Source of the DNA: Bolinopsis microptera
Lineage: Eukaryota > Ctenophora > Tentaculata > Lobata > Bolinopsidae
Direction: 5' to 3'
Assembly: GCF_026151205.1 (NCBI RefSeq)
Contig: NC_087073.1
Span: 15,767,837-15,831,836, forward strand
DNA: 64,000 bases
Shown: positions 1 to 11,020 of the stretch, piece after piece
Layout of the letters: each line of letters begins with the position of its first letter
How positions within the stretch are numbered: the stretch's first letter is position 1
Made by a program: the position numbers and the translations under genes
The notes under the pieces: model-generated
The model's input: only the letters and a program-made list of their open reading frames with translations
Told to the model about the DNA's origin: nothing
Databases searched by the model: none

Positions 1-1
1 C

Positions 2-795
2 TCAGAAAAGAAACATCGCCAAAAACCGGTCCCCAAACATTACAAAAAACCGGTCCCCAAACATCGCCATATCGAGAAATCTCTTTATTTTTCTCTCGAA
101 TCCGCATCAATGAAATACAATTACGTACCAGTAAACGTTCTCTGGCTAACAGAAAACAGTGATCCAGATTATGGAATATATATGCCGGATGATAAATTTC
201 ACGTAACCAAGAGGTACTTCAGGGACTATGATGACATCTTATCAGAAGTGAAGAAATACAGCCAACCAATCGACTTCCTGATCATTCCATGTACAATGGA
301 GTTACAAAAGTCACTTGCACTTACAAAACTGTATTACGATCTCTCTCGATTCATAGACAACTTGAAAGAGGCAATAGTGACTAAAAACAAGAAATTCGAT
401 GAAGCAATAAGTACGGTGCTATTTTACTCCAACATAAACGACATGAATGATAAATGGAATTGGAAACAAATCATCAACAGTAGTTGCTTGTACAGGGACA
501 AACTAATTCCCAGAGTATTCTATGTAGACCTAACTAATGTACCAGAGTACACAGAATCAAACAGTCGGTTGGTTCTTGAAACTCTCATCATTTTTAAGAC
601 GTTAAAGAACTTAATCAGGAATGAAGACAAGCAAGTGTTTGTTAGTGACTGGCCGATGCCTTATGAGTTCAGTGAACGGAAGAGGGAATATGATCAAGAA
701 AATCAGGATAGAGCCAGAGAGCCAGCAAGTCAAGAAGTAGAGATGGTGGATACTGAGGAGGTGAACAACAACATAGGTGAAGCTGAGGAGACTGC
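2..795 (+). pseudogene. Artemis-like gene, C-terminal fragment (copy A)
   Basis: The reading frame is open from the window edge and matches the C-terminal half of the intact paralogue at 3763-5832: the stretch before 'MKYN', the 'FLIIPCTMELQ' segment, and the 'DWPMPYEFSERKREY' and 'EVEMVDTEEVNNN' tail. It carries none of the catalytic metallo-beta-lactamase motifs, which would lie left of the window. An in-frame insertion of roughly 48 bases (about 20-67) contains two copies of a short CCGGTCCCCAAACAT-type repeat. After 'GEAEET' the Artemis-like sequence stops and Penelope-like sequence follows in an open frame that ends at 1060. It is the only copy here on the plus strand. I read it as a broken family member; a chimeric transcript is possible but unsupported. 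Confidence 0.7.
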
Positions 796-810
796 TAATG
801 AGACGTTGAC

Positions 811-1709
811 GACGGCCTTGGATCTTTCAGAGACAGAAACCACGCAGAATCCTTCCTTACATTCCTTAACTCCCTTACTGAAGACCTCAACTTTACCCAA
901 GAACATCCCTCTACAGACGGAACTATACCCTTCCTTGACGTTCTCATCCACCCTGACAAATCCACATCAGTCTACAGAAAACCCACCCACACCAACCTCT
1001 ACACCAAGTACTCCTCCTGCACCACCAACTCATCTAAGAACGCAGTCATCCGATCACTGACCAGAAGAGCCCACAACATCTGCTCACCCCAACACCTTGA
1101 CGACGAACTCCAGACAGTACGACACGTTTGCCTCCAGAACGGCTTCCCTCCTCACCGCATCACCACCATCATGGACGAAGTACAACGGAAATTCACCAAC
1201 CCCTCTCGCCACCAATCCCTAGCCTCATTCAACCGACAGACCCGTGAACATGCCCTTAGTGTTTCTCTTCCTTTCCATCCCTCCCTATCCAAACCCATCT
1301 CCAAGATACTCGGACAACACGACATCAAAGTCACCCACTCCTCTGCTACCTCCCTCCGCAACCTCCTCACCAAAACGAAGACCACACCCCCTACTCACCT
1401 CACTCCCAACACCATCTACGAAATTTCCTGTTCACAGTGCCCCTCCAAATACGCCGGACAGACCTACAGACCCTTGGTCCACCGCATGAAAGAACACAAA
1501 CGATGTTACAGACTCAACAACGCCATCGACGAATCCACAGACAGAATCAAATCAGCCCCTGCACATCATGCCCTGACCACCGGCCACACCATCTCCTGGA
1601 ACAACATCGAAGTCCTCAAATCCCTCACCTCACGCTCCCAACTTGACCTCACAGAACACGCAGCTATACAAATACGACAACCAGCTATGAACAGAACAGA
1701 CCGCGCACC
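811..1709 (+). mobile_element. Penelope-like element fragment with GIY-YIG endonuclease
   Basis: Nearly base-for-base match to the minus-strand Penelope-like element at 48.6-50.8 kb. It covers the end of the reverse transcriptase and the GIY-YIG endonuclease (frame 1171-1719: 'IYEISCSQCPSKYAGQT', then 'HHALTTGH'). Both ends are missing: the match begins just after the RT catalytic 'FVDDG' codons start and ends near 1709, before the C-terminal 'SSLWDPILPK' part. This copy keeps about 55 bases around 1115-1175 that the 49-kb copy has lost. The N-terminal part of the element is read in a different frame as an extension of the upstream Artemis-like fragment (to 1060). No intact function is expected. 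Confidence 0.8.
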
Positions 1710-1854
1710 ATTGCAGTAATTCTTTAGTGTTCCGGTATTTTATTTCACGATTGTTTAATCCAGGTTTCGGGTCACGTGGGAAATTAATTCTTTAAATGGT
1801 ATCGGGGAAAGCCATTTAAATGTAGTCCGAAAATTATCATCGTTGTAATCGTCA

Positions 1855-2526
1855 CCACTTTCCGCAAGCTGGGGATATCATCGTCAAAAATTGCATTATA
1901 ATAAAATGTGAAACGTCAGTTTCATGTAGTCACACACAGGAATGTTTTTGCCTTGCAGAGTGTACTCATACAGTTGCTTCTTGAACAGTCTTATTTCTAG
2001 TTAGAGATAATATCTCAGCTGTGTTATTGAAGGATTCCGCGACAGCTTTTACCATATCTTCTGCTCTAGGTAACTCTGGTCTATGTGTACCACTTTTTGG
2101 ATTCTGACGCATGTAAGATCAAAAACTGCATCTTTGCTCTCTGTCTGGTTGGTAGTTTGTTCTGATCCGGATGATTTAACATACTATCGTCTAAAGTATG
2201 TGATATAACATACAGGTAGTCGGATAATTCCGAGCTTTAGCTTTAAGATTTTTAACAATTTTTCCAAATCTCTCATTCTGTTATTTTCCCTGACATCGTA
2301 TTGAAGTCCCCAGTATAGAGCGTCTTTTCTTATTTTTAGATCTTAAACAGAAACAATTACAGCTCGGGGATGTGGTTAGCAGGGATTACGGTCACATCCA
2401 TCGTTTGTCCCAGTTTGGTTCCTTTCTTGTTAAGGTAGCTCTATCGTTATTGGATTTTCAATATTGGGCTCCAAAGGACAAGTTTTTTCTTTACGCTTGT
2501 CCAAGTTCCTCCACCACAGCTTAGCT
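1855..2526 (-). pseudogene. Artemis-like remnant, heavily degraded (copy B)
   Basis: On the minus strand this aligns by eye with the middle of the intact paralogue: the 'VEEL' region, the 'VIPANHIP' region near 2380, the 'LYTGDF' region near 2310 and the 'AEDMVKAVAESFNNTA' region near 2030-2075. Several stops and frameshifts break it. It directly abuts the next copy (2527-3124) but repeats sequence already covered there, so it is a partial duplicate rather than the missing end of that copy. Confidence 0.6.
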
Positions 2527-3124
2527 TTAGGGATCGGGGTGATACAATCTCCCGAGATCTAAACATGTAACATCAAGATACAAATAATCGATAACCTCAT
2601 CATAATTCTCAACAAATTCTTTCAAAGCTTGCATTTCATTATTCTTTTCCCTGGTATCGTATCTGAAATCCCCAGTATAAAGAGTTCGTTTCTTACCATC
2701 CTCGAACAGGAACATCACAGCTCCAGGAATATGGTTGGCTGTGACTGTTCGGACTTGTATCCACTTTTGGGTTAGTTTCTCAAGCAAATAAAAGTATATT
2801 TTTTTCGTTTTATTCGGTTCCAAGATAGATAAGTGTTTCTCAAGTTCGTTCATCACATCGGGGTTGTCTTTCGCTATTGGAAGTCTTGAGATAATTTCCT
2901 TAGTGACCTTGGTTTTTTTCATGACTGAATAATCCTTTGATATGGTCCGCATGGGCATGGGAAATAAAATATAGATTCTTCATTTTGCCTTCAAACCAAT
3001 CAACTGCCATTCCACCAGGAGCATCCTCCTTTTCTTTAAAACCTTCGATCAGGCCTTGAAATATGGGCTCAGTCTCGCCCATCTCACCTATCTGCAATAT
3101 ATTTGTTAGTATTGACTGTAACAT
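2527..3124 (-). pseudogene. Artemis-like metallo-beta-lactamase, N-terminal fragment with frameshift (copy C)
   Basis: Two overlapping minus-strand frames make up one broken N-terminal domain. Frame 3124-2900 has 'GGMAVDWF' and the metal-binding motif 'SHAHADH'. Frame 2958-2527 has 'NHIPGAVMFLFE', 'LYTGDFR' and 'CLDLGRLYHPD'. The switch near 2930 is a frameshift with loss of the segment between the histidine motif and 'EIISRLP'. The protein would stop after about 200 residues, before the beta-CASP part. Just upstream on the coding strand a 'TTGCAG' acceptor-like site precedes 'IGEMGETEPIFQG', so this copy may once have had a 5' exon. Confidence 0.7.
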
Positions 3125-3299
3125 TCAGTCTAAAATACAGTGTGTTAAATTCAGTGTGAAATTCAAATGCAGTTTTGTTGCACGCCGCCTACAAAATTTT
3201 ACCGACCACGCCGTCGTCCTATACTTTCGTCCACATTAGTCATCAATATAGCGTATTCTTATCTGAATACTTATATAATTCATCATTAATAAATATAAT

Positions 3300-3745
3300 A
3301 CGAAGTGCATTTCACAATTTCTCCCATGTCTGCTTCTTGAACGATCAACCGTCGGGTTCAACTAGGTTGCAAGTTAGATCCTCTGAACTATTTACCTGCG
3401 GCGTGCAACAAAACTGCTCCGTTTCAAAAAAACAAATTTATCTCAAGAGATATCTTTAGTAGCATAAAATTTGAAACCGATCAAATTAAAATAAAAGAAA
3501 ATTAAAATAATGTTTCGCCTACATTCTCTAAGGTCAGCATATTATTCAATATCAAGATGTAACGTGATATTCTTTCAGCACATTCTCCTTATACTTAAAT
3601 CCTAACTAACGTCTACTCAATCATCAATAACGTAACGCTGTATAAAAATATATAATATTCTTATCTAACCAACATCAGCACTAAACATCATGCAATAAAA
3701 AGTTTCAGAATCAAATATAATTATCAGCCCTGCAAATATGATACA
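3300..3745. repeat. Segmental duplication, left copy (3' flank of Artemis-like genes)
   Basis: This stretch matches 5985-6500 with scattered substitutions and small indels. Shared landmarks are 'CGTCGGGT', 'CTGCGGCGT', 'TCTAAGGTCAGCATA' and 'AACCAACATCAGCACTAAAC' followed by 'ATCATGCAATAAAAA'. It lies just 3' of the intact minus-strand gene, and its partner lies just 5' of it. So the repeat unit is gene plus flank, about 2.7 kb. No separate coding signal is seen here. Confidence 0.75.
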
Positions 3746-3762
3746 GCTGTTTTAATGTCCGG

Positions 3763-5832
3763 TCACTTCTGAGGTTCTGTCATTTCAATCTCCTGACTAT
3801 GGGGTTCATCTTTCTGAAAAACAGTCTCCTCAGCTTCACCAATGTTGTTGTTCACCTCCTCAGTATCCACCATCTCTACTTCTTGACTTGCTGGCTCTCT
3901 GGCTCTATTCTGATTTTCTTGATCATATTCCCTCTTCCGTTCACTGAACTTATACGGCATCGGCCAGTCACTAACATCCACTTGTTTGTCTTCGTTCCTG
4001 ATTAAGTTCTTCAACGTTTCCAAAATAAAACTACACTCAATAGCCCGAGAAGTGTCTGATTCAGTGTATTCTGGTACCTTAGTTAGGTCTATATAGAAAA
4101 CTCCGGGAGCTTCGTTGTCTCTGTGCAAGCGACTACTATTGATTATTTGTTTCCATTTATCATTCATATTGTTTGTAGTGGAGTAAAATAGGACAGCATA
4201 AATTGCTTCATCGAAGTTCTTGTTTTTAGTCACTATTTCCTCTTTCAAGTTGTTGATGAACCGAGAGAGGCTACAGTCAAGTTTTCCAAGGGACTGTTGT
4301 AGCTCCATTGTACATTGAATGATCAGGAAGTCGATTGGTTGGCTGTATTTCTTCTTCACTTCTGATAAGATGTTATCGTAATCCCTGATGTACCTCTCGG
4401 TTACCTGAAACTTATCATCGGACAGACTTTCTCTGTCAATTGAATCACTGTTTCCTGTAAGCCAGAGAACGTTTTCTGATTCGTCATTGTATTTCATAGA
4501 TGCAGAGTCGAGAGAAAAATAAAGAGATTTCCTGATATGGTGATGTTTCTTTTCTGAGTTGGTTTCTGTTTGATCACTTACATATTCGAGCTTTTGATAT
4601 GTGATTTCTTTCCAATTTTCACGAGTGACTGGTTCGTTTATCGGAAACACTTCTTTGAATTTGAGGTGAGAAAGAAACTCTCTCAGCTCATAATCCGAGG
4701 AGTGATGTGAATACAGAACCTGCCAGAAGTTTCTATCTTCCCTTACTTTGGCCTTTATTGTACAACTGTTCTTCCAGGTGTCCGGATTACTGTAGGAATA
4801 GTTCTTTAAATAATATTTTCCGAAAATCCATTTCAATGTAGCCCGAATTTTTAGTGTATCCTTATCTTCTTTACACTTTCTGCAAACAGATTTAAAGTCA
4901 AAGATATGTTTATCATGAATATGAATATGAACTTCAGTTTCAATGGTTTTCTTTATGCCTTGCAGTGTATACTCATAAAGTTCCCTTCTTAAACAACCTT
5001 CATCTAGTCTAGATATAATATCACCAGCTGTATTATTGAAGGATTCCGCGACAGCTTTAATCATATCTTCTGCTCCTAGTAACTCTGCGTCAATGTGAAC
5101 ATTTTTAGGTTTATAATTATATTTCTCGATGAGATTACAAACCATTACTTTGCTCTCCTGCCTGCTTGGTAATTTGTTCTGATCTGGATGATACAATCTC
5201 CCTAGATCTAAACATGTGATGTCAACATACAAAAAGTCGATAACTTCATCATAATTCTCAACAAACTCCTTTAAAGCCGTCATCTCATTGTTCTTTTCCC
5301 TGACATCGCATCTGATGTCCCCGGTATAAAGAGCTCGTTTGTTTTCCTTTTTATCTTCAAACAGAAACATTACAGCTCCTGGGATGTGGTTAGCAGGGAT
5401 TACGGTCACATCAATCGTTTTTCCAGACTTCTTCCCATTCTTTTTAATCTTGTAGAGCAGCTCTATCGTTATTGAGTTCTCAATATCTGGCTCCACTAGG
5501 ACAAAGTTCTTGTCTTTAAGCTTTTCAAGTTCCTCCACCACAGCCTTAGCTTTAGGAAGTCTTATGATGATTTCCCAAGTAGTAGTGGTACAATAAATCT
5601 TGATGTGAGGTCTTTCCTGAAGTTGCTCGATAAAGTCTGTGGTTAATAACCCAATGATATTGAGATCATCTTCGAAAGAAAAATGATCGGAATGAGCGTG
5701 AGAGAGAAAGTACAGATTCTTCATGTCTCTGAAATCAAACCAGTCCACGTGTATTCCTCCTGGTTTGTTGCCAAAATGTTTGATATTTCCCTGGAATATA
5801 TGGTCTTCACGAACTTTCTTCTTCCTGACCAT
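3763..5832 (-). CDS. Artemis/SNM1-like metallo-beta-lactamase, intact intronless copy (copy D)
   Basis: A 689-residue open frame starting at the ATG at 5832. By family knowledge, SNM1/Artemis proteins are metal-dependent nucleases that process DNA ends or crosslinks in the nucleus. Visible here are 'VDWFDF' (29-34), the HxHxDH motif 'HAHSDH' (45-50), a third metal histidine in 'PANHIPG' (H149), aspartate in 'LYTGD' (D172), 'YVDITCLD' (202-209), 'LPSRQES' (221-227, compare Artemis IPSREE) and the beta-CASP-like 'SHHSSDYELREFL' (375-387). Residues from about 400 onward are not a domain I recognise and end in an acidic, Gln/Glu-rich tail. Human Artemis has a similar total length but a different C-terminus. 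No introns are needed, which fits a retrocopy or an intron-poor family. Every other copy in the window is broken. Activity is inferred from motifs only. Confidence 0.85.
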   Translation of the reverse strand: MVRKKKVREDHIFQGNIKHFGNKPGGIHVDWFDFRDMKNLYFLSHAHSDHFSFEDDLNIIGLLTTDFIEQLQERPHIKIYCTTTTWEIIIRLPKAKAVVEELEKLKDKNFVLVEPDIENSITIELLYKIKKNGKKSGKTIDVTVIPANHIPGAVMFLFEDKKENKRALYTGDIRCDVREKNNEMTALKEFVENYDEVIDFLYVDITCLDLGRLYHPDQNKLPSRQESKVMVCNLIEKYNYKPKNVHIDAELLGAEDMIKAVAESFNNTAGDIISRLDEGCLRRELYEYTLQGIKKTIETEVHIHIHDKHIFDFKSVCRKCKEDKDTLKIRATLKWIFGKYYLKNYSYSNPDTWKNSCTIKAKVREDRNFWQVLYSHHSSDYELREFLSHLKFKEVFPINEPVTRENWKEITYQKLEYVSDQTETNSEKKHHHIRKSLYFSLDSASMKYNDESENVLWLTGNSDSIDRESLSDDKFQVTERYIRDYDNILSEVKKKYSQPIDFLIIQCTMELQQSLGKLDCSLSRFINNLKEEIVTKNKNFDEAIYAVLFYSTTNNMNDKWKQIINSSRLHRDNEAPGVFYIDLTKVPEYTESDTSRAIECSFILETLKNLIRNEDKQVDVSDWPMPYKFSERKREYDQENQNRAREPASQEVEMVDTEEVNNNIGEAEETVFQKDEPHSQEIEMTEPQK

Positions 5833-5984
5833 CGTTGACTAACTGGGGTATTTTTGCGGTGAATTTAAAGTGCAATTATATTACGAAAAGCTGCAATCGA
5901 TTATCTACGAAAGCTACTTAATTGTTTTATCATTGACTTTATAAAAGTATAAATGACTGATTAAAGGACTGACACTACTGCATA

Positions 5985-6510
5985 TTGTGCGATCGTCCGT
6001 CGGGTAAAACTAGATAACAAGTCACAGCCCCTGAACCCTTTTGTCTGCGGCGTCCAACAAGACTACTTCGTTTCATATACAAAATGGGTCTTAAGAGATA
6101 ACGTTTAGTAACATAAAACTTCGAACCAATCAAAATGAAAGAAACTTAAAATGATGTTTGCATACATTTTACATCCTCTAAGGTCAGCATAATATTCAAT
6201 ACCAAATGATATTGAATACGCAACATGATATTCCATAATTGCAGTCAAACTTGCCCAAACTTGTAAACCTTAAGTCTATGTCATGAGATCATCAATAACG
6301 TAATTTGTTCAAACATATTACATATTATGTATATATATTTTATATATATTATATATACGAGATGCAGGTATGTATTTACGGGACTAGGAGGGGGTTTAAA
6401 ATAAGAAAGACAATGGTTATCTAACCAACATCAGCACTAAACATCATGCAATAAAAAACTTTCTCAAGTTTAAGAATCAAATGAAATTGTCAGTCCTGCA
6501 CAGCAGCCAC
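5985..6510. repeat. Segmental duplication, right copy
   Basis: Partner of 3300-3745, sharing the same ordered landmarks, with an extra AT-rich insertion (TATATA run near 6320-6360). It places a second 3' flank upstream of the intact gene, as expected if another Artemis-like copy once lay further right. The DNA after it (6510-7170) shows no recognisable gene. Confidence 0.7.
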
Positions 6511-7172
6511 TTCCGGCACCCTACCGGCAGCGGTATCGCTCAAACTACAACACAAGGGCAGGTCTCTCCCGCAAGTTGGGATGGCCTGAGGCGCTTATCT
6601 CCTTTTTAGTAACTAAACCCCAAGTCACTCTGTACATTGTAAATGTATACCCTCATGAAAATAAGTGTAGACAAAACGGACAATATAATATAATATATGT
6701 AATATGATATTCTGCTATTCTCGAGAATTTAATGTTATATATGAGTTCGTTGATGAAGTAATTCATCAACACTCAGAAGATAATAATATTCTGTTTGCAC
6801 GATTGAATCTTTATTTATGATTAGGTGGTGTGATTAAAATTTATTGAAAATGAGGAAACATAGTAAAAACGATAAAATTAAGATCGAGTTTTGATAGAAC
6901 CGTGCTCTGTTGAGTCTTATTAAGGAGAGGAGAGGGAATAAGACTTTAACACCGCTTTCGCAAAATAATGTAAGTACATGATTACGGAAGAAGAATATTC
7001 ATTGTATTGTGTCTGATATCAAAGATGGTAAGGACCCTGAACTGGAGCTAAACCGAAAATTTGAACGACTCTACCAACGCAACGCAGTGTCTGACGTCTA
7101 TCTACTGCAGGCTTATAAACTTAACGAAAATAAGCATTAAATTGAACAAAATCACGCCTTATAATCTTCGTT

Positions 7173-7440
7173 TTACACTGCTCTGGCGTAGTCATAAAAA
7201 ATAGACGGTTTTCTTCTACAATCGACAAAACAAAATGATTTTGAGACAAATTCTGTGCGCCAATAATCATATCCGTAAGAATATAGACTGTCAAAAAGAA
7301 GATGACTTGTCACGGGGCAGTGGATATTGTCACGGGGCAGTGGTGTGTAAAAATCAGTTTTAGGACTGAACAATTCTTCGATTTTGTCATTGTTGTTGCA
7401 GAAAAACAATTCGTCAACTGCCACTCCTCCAGACGCATCT
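7173..7440 (-). pseudogene. Possible Artemis-like exon remnant
   Basis: An 83-codon minus-strand frame preceded by an acceptor-like 'TTCTAG'. Its start, 'SGGVAVDELFF', loosely resembles 'PGGMAVDWFEG' of copy C, and it lies in the same cluster and orientation. There is no histidine motif and the rest does not align, so the assignment is weak. A short direct repeat, TGTCACGGGGCAGTGG, occurs twice at about 7307-7343. Confidence 0.25.
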
Positions 7441-7686
7441 AGAATACTTGTGAGTTCTATATATTATAAGGGTTTTGTCTTGTTCATTTCACGTAAATAA
7501 TTTGCATAATATTCATAAAAATTGGCTGAAATATTCAATTTTAGAATTTTTACTGTTAAATTTAGTGTGACCAACCAGGGCACCGTCGTTTTGACGACGT
7601 ACCTCCATCTCCAATAACGAACCAATATTGATACAGAAAGTGCACGGTAGTACATGGTATCTGCTAGATAAAAGATTCAATCCACT

Positions 7687-8593
7687 CAGTGGTCGACCGG
7701 GGCCCCGGCCCCGGCCAAAATCACAACCCCCGGCCCTTCCCGGCCCCGGCCCAAAATTTGGCAAATCGCCGGGGGTTAACCCCGGCCCCGGCCAATAAAT
7801 TTAACCCCGGCCCCGGTCATAAACCATGCATTTGCCGGGGGCACAGCCGGGGATTTCATGAATGATTTTGGCATATTTTTGAAAAAATCAAACACAATTT
7901 AATGGTAAATATGAGATTTCAAAGTTGAAACATTTATTGTCTACGTTGAGTACGTTTAAATATAGAAAATACAACATACGGCTTAAATTAGACTACGGCT
8001 AGTAACATAAAAACCGTGGTTCTTCCTCAGTATCAGACTTTTCAATTAATCGTCTCCGAGAAATTTGCGATAAAACATACGTAGAAACTAGAAAGTAAAA
8101 ATACTGCACTGCAGCTAAAACTACGGCTCAACGTAAACTACAGAGCCTAACATTTATGGTAAATTTTTGTGAACCGAGCCATATTTGGATGTGGGATTAC
8201 TTTTAAATCCCGAGGTCCAGATAAAGTAGCAGCTAAGGGTTATCCTCAGTTCCGAGTTGAGGATTAGAAATTAAGTATGGATCTCAGGATAATGAGGATT
8301 ATCCTGATTTGGTTCACAGCAGGAAGTTGCGGTTTAATCCTCAAGTCGGTGAGGATAAGCCGCACCTTGAGTTTAATCCTTCCCGATTGCATCACACCAG
8401 CCTAAATTATTATCAAATTCGTGTTTCAATTTCTGACTTCAGTTTGGTAAACTACCCCCGGCCCGGCCCCGGCCCCGGCAAAATGGAAGATTTTCCGGAC
8501 CCGGCCCCGGCCAATTTTCAGTGGTCAGCCCCGGCCCCGGCTATATTGGGGCTCCCCGGCCCCGGTCAGAATCCTGCCCCCGGTCGACCACTG
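7687..8593. mobile_element. Non-autonomous hAT-like element with CCCCGG-rich ends
   Basis: Terminal inverted repeats CAGTGGTCGACCGGGG on the left and its complement on the right. The element is flanked by an 8-bp target duplication, AATCCACT at 7679-7686 and AATCTACT at 8594-8601 (one mismatch). Eight-base duplications with CAG-type ends are typical of hAT transposons. Subterminal blocks are rich in CCCCGG repeats; the interior is AT-rich with no transposase. The frames that cross it are low-complexity by-products. Confidence 0.75.
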
Positions 8594-9774
8594 AATCTAC
8601 TACCGGTCCCTTATCTTCTGTGTTCTGTAAACCCACGCCGGAATACTGATTGCCCTGTTGCAGAAATTATGAAACAATTTAGCGTTGTAGAACCACCTTG
8701 CTTCGTTTTAAATAGAAGTTGAATTGATATTATCAAGGTTATGTTAATTACATGAAAACCAATATGGATTGATACCAATTAAAACAAAAGTTTTACCCAA
8801 TAGTCAATAGTTATAGAGTCACAATTACTACAATTACATGTAGCATCAAACCTTTACCAGAGGGCTTTTTTTGAGTTTATTTGTTTATACGATATAGTAC
8901 ATAATATTCTAAATTATTCTATAATTACCTATCGTGCATGTATGTATTTACGGGGCCGGGGTTGGAATCACATAATCGGCAAATAATTAGTACGAACCTG
9001 GTCATATCTTCATTAATGAAATCAAAACCCAATGGCAATAATAATTAATAATTGATACGAAACGAAAAGAAACGAAACACTGTATTTACTACCCCGCTAC
9101 TATGCGACAAAGATATTGTATAAAGATAACTAAATAATTTACACAATACGGTGCCTATGTCTGAGCGGCTCTCCTCAAATAACTTTCTCTCCTCCTCGGA
9201 GCAGAAAGTTAAAAACAAAACACGGGTCTCATAAACCAAAAAATACTAAATAATGTTAAAGAGATAATATCAGATTAACTGTCGCAAAAAATGGTTAAAG
9301 TATACATATTACATATTTGATTTTATTGACACACCGATAAAAACCAGAAAAACAAGAAGTGGATACTCGGGAAAAAAAACACACAAAAAAAGACTAAGCC
9401 ACAAAAAATAGCTTAACCAGGCTATAGCTGATCATACAAATAGTTCTTTAACTTACCCTTAAAAGAAAGTTTACACGTTTTACGCTATAGTAACAATTAC
9501 TGTGCATGCTTATATTGATATTGTACGGGGTTGGAAAGTTAATCAACTTTAATAAGCTTTAATCAGCTTTAGTGAATCTCATGCAGAAAATATCCTCATC
9601 AATCCATGCAAAAGAGTGCCTCTTGCAGTTCTTATATTTTGTAGGTTCAAGTTTTAGAGTCAAAATATACGATTAAGTCGATTTCAGGATAGTTATAGTT
9701 ATCAGAACTATGTATGCCCTGATTCCTGAAGTTTCTCCCTTTTAAATTGTCATTCCTCTGTTAAACCACGATTT

Positions 9775-10045
9775 ATAGATTCATCGTCGTTTATGTTCTT
9801 CGTCGGTTGACCTACCTATGTCTAAGCGTGTTATGTCAACATACAGAAAGTCGATAATCGGAGCATCAGCTATGAGTTTTTTAACAAATTTTTCCAAATC
9901 CCTCATCTCATTGTTTTTTCTTTTTTTCTAGTATCTGAAGTTTCCAGTATAAAGAGCTTGTTTCCCATTATTTTTATCCTCAAACAGGAACATTGCAGCT
10001 CCAGGGGAGCTGTTAGAAGGGTTCCAAAATCAACACGCTCAAAAA
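9775..10045 (-). pseudogene. Artemis-like remnant (copy F)
   Basis: The minus strand recalls the 'MFLFED...LYTG...EMRDLEKFVK...DFLYVDIT' portion of the family, with multiple frame disruptions, a poly-A-rich stretch and loss of the GD motif context. It lies directly 3' of the broken copy at 10054-11020. Confidence 0.5.
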
Positions 10046-10053
10046 CGACATTC

Positions 10054-11020
10054 TTAAGCGACTGAAAGATTTGAAAATAGCTCTGGCAAACCAGCTTGCT
10101 GATTTTTCTCATACTCCCTCTTCCGTTCACTGAACTTGTACGGCATCGGCCAGTCGCTAACATCCACTTCTTTGTCTTCGTTCCTGATCAAGTTCTTCAA
10201 CGTTTCCAAAATAATACTGGACAGAGGAGTGTCGGAATCGGTGTATTCGGGTACTTTGGTCAGGTCTATGTAAAATACTCTGGGAACTTTCTTGATTATT
10301 TGTTCCCATTCATCATCCATGTCGTTTGTAGTGGAGTAAAATAGCACCGTACTTATTGCTTCATCTACGTTTTTAGTCGCTATTGCCTCTGTCAAGTTGT
10401 CTATGAATCTAGAGAGATCGTAACCATTTTTTTCAAGTGACTTTTGTAGCTCCATTGTATGTACATGGAATGATCAGGAATTCGATTGTTTGGCTGTATT
10501 TCTTCACTTTTGATAAGATATTATCATAACCCCTGAAGTATCTCCCGGTTATATGAAATTTATCATCCGGCATTAAATATAGTTCTCTATCATCCGGATC
10601 ACCGTTTCCTTTAAGCCAGCGAATAAGCCAGCGAACGTTTACTGGTACGTCATTGTATTTCATTGATGTGGATTCAAGTGAAAAATAAAGAGATTTCCTG
10701 ATTTGGTGATGTTTCTTTTCTGAGTTGAATTCTGGGCCGGTCACATCTTTGTATTTGATTCCTTTAAAATATTCACGAGAAAAGCACTCACTTATCGGAA
10801 ACACTTTTTTGAATTTGAGGTGAGAAATGAACTCTCTTAGCTCATAATCCGAGGAGTGATGTGAATACAGAACCTGCCAGAAGTTCCTCACGTTGTCTTT
10901 GTCCTTTATTGTACAATTTTTCTTCCAAGTGTCCGGATTACTGTAAGAATAGTTCTTATCTTTTCCGAAAATCCATTTCAATGTAGCCCGAATTTTTTTC
11001 CCTGCTCTTGCCGAAGGCAA
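10054..11020 (-). pseudogene. Artemis-like gene, 3' half of disrupted copy (G)
   Basis: Two minus-strand frames (11020-10433 and 10455-10054) match the C-terminal half of the intact copy: 'IRATLKWIFGK', 'YSHHSSDYELREFISHLKF', 'KSLYFSLESTSMKYND', 'DWPMPYKFSERKREY'. The frames change at about 10455, where a 4-base insertion (extra TGTA next to the 'IPCTMELQKS' codons) breaks reading. The tail ends in unrelated residues. It continues copy H (11898-12905) after an insertion of about 0.9 kb. Confidence 0.75.

Noticed and set aside
8309-8722. Pro/Gly-rich protein of 137 codons
   Set aside because: The frame runs across the CCCCGG-rich right end of the hAT-like element and out into the flank.
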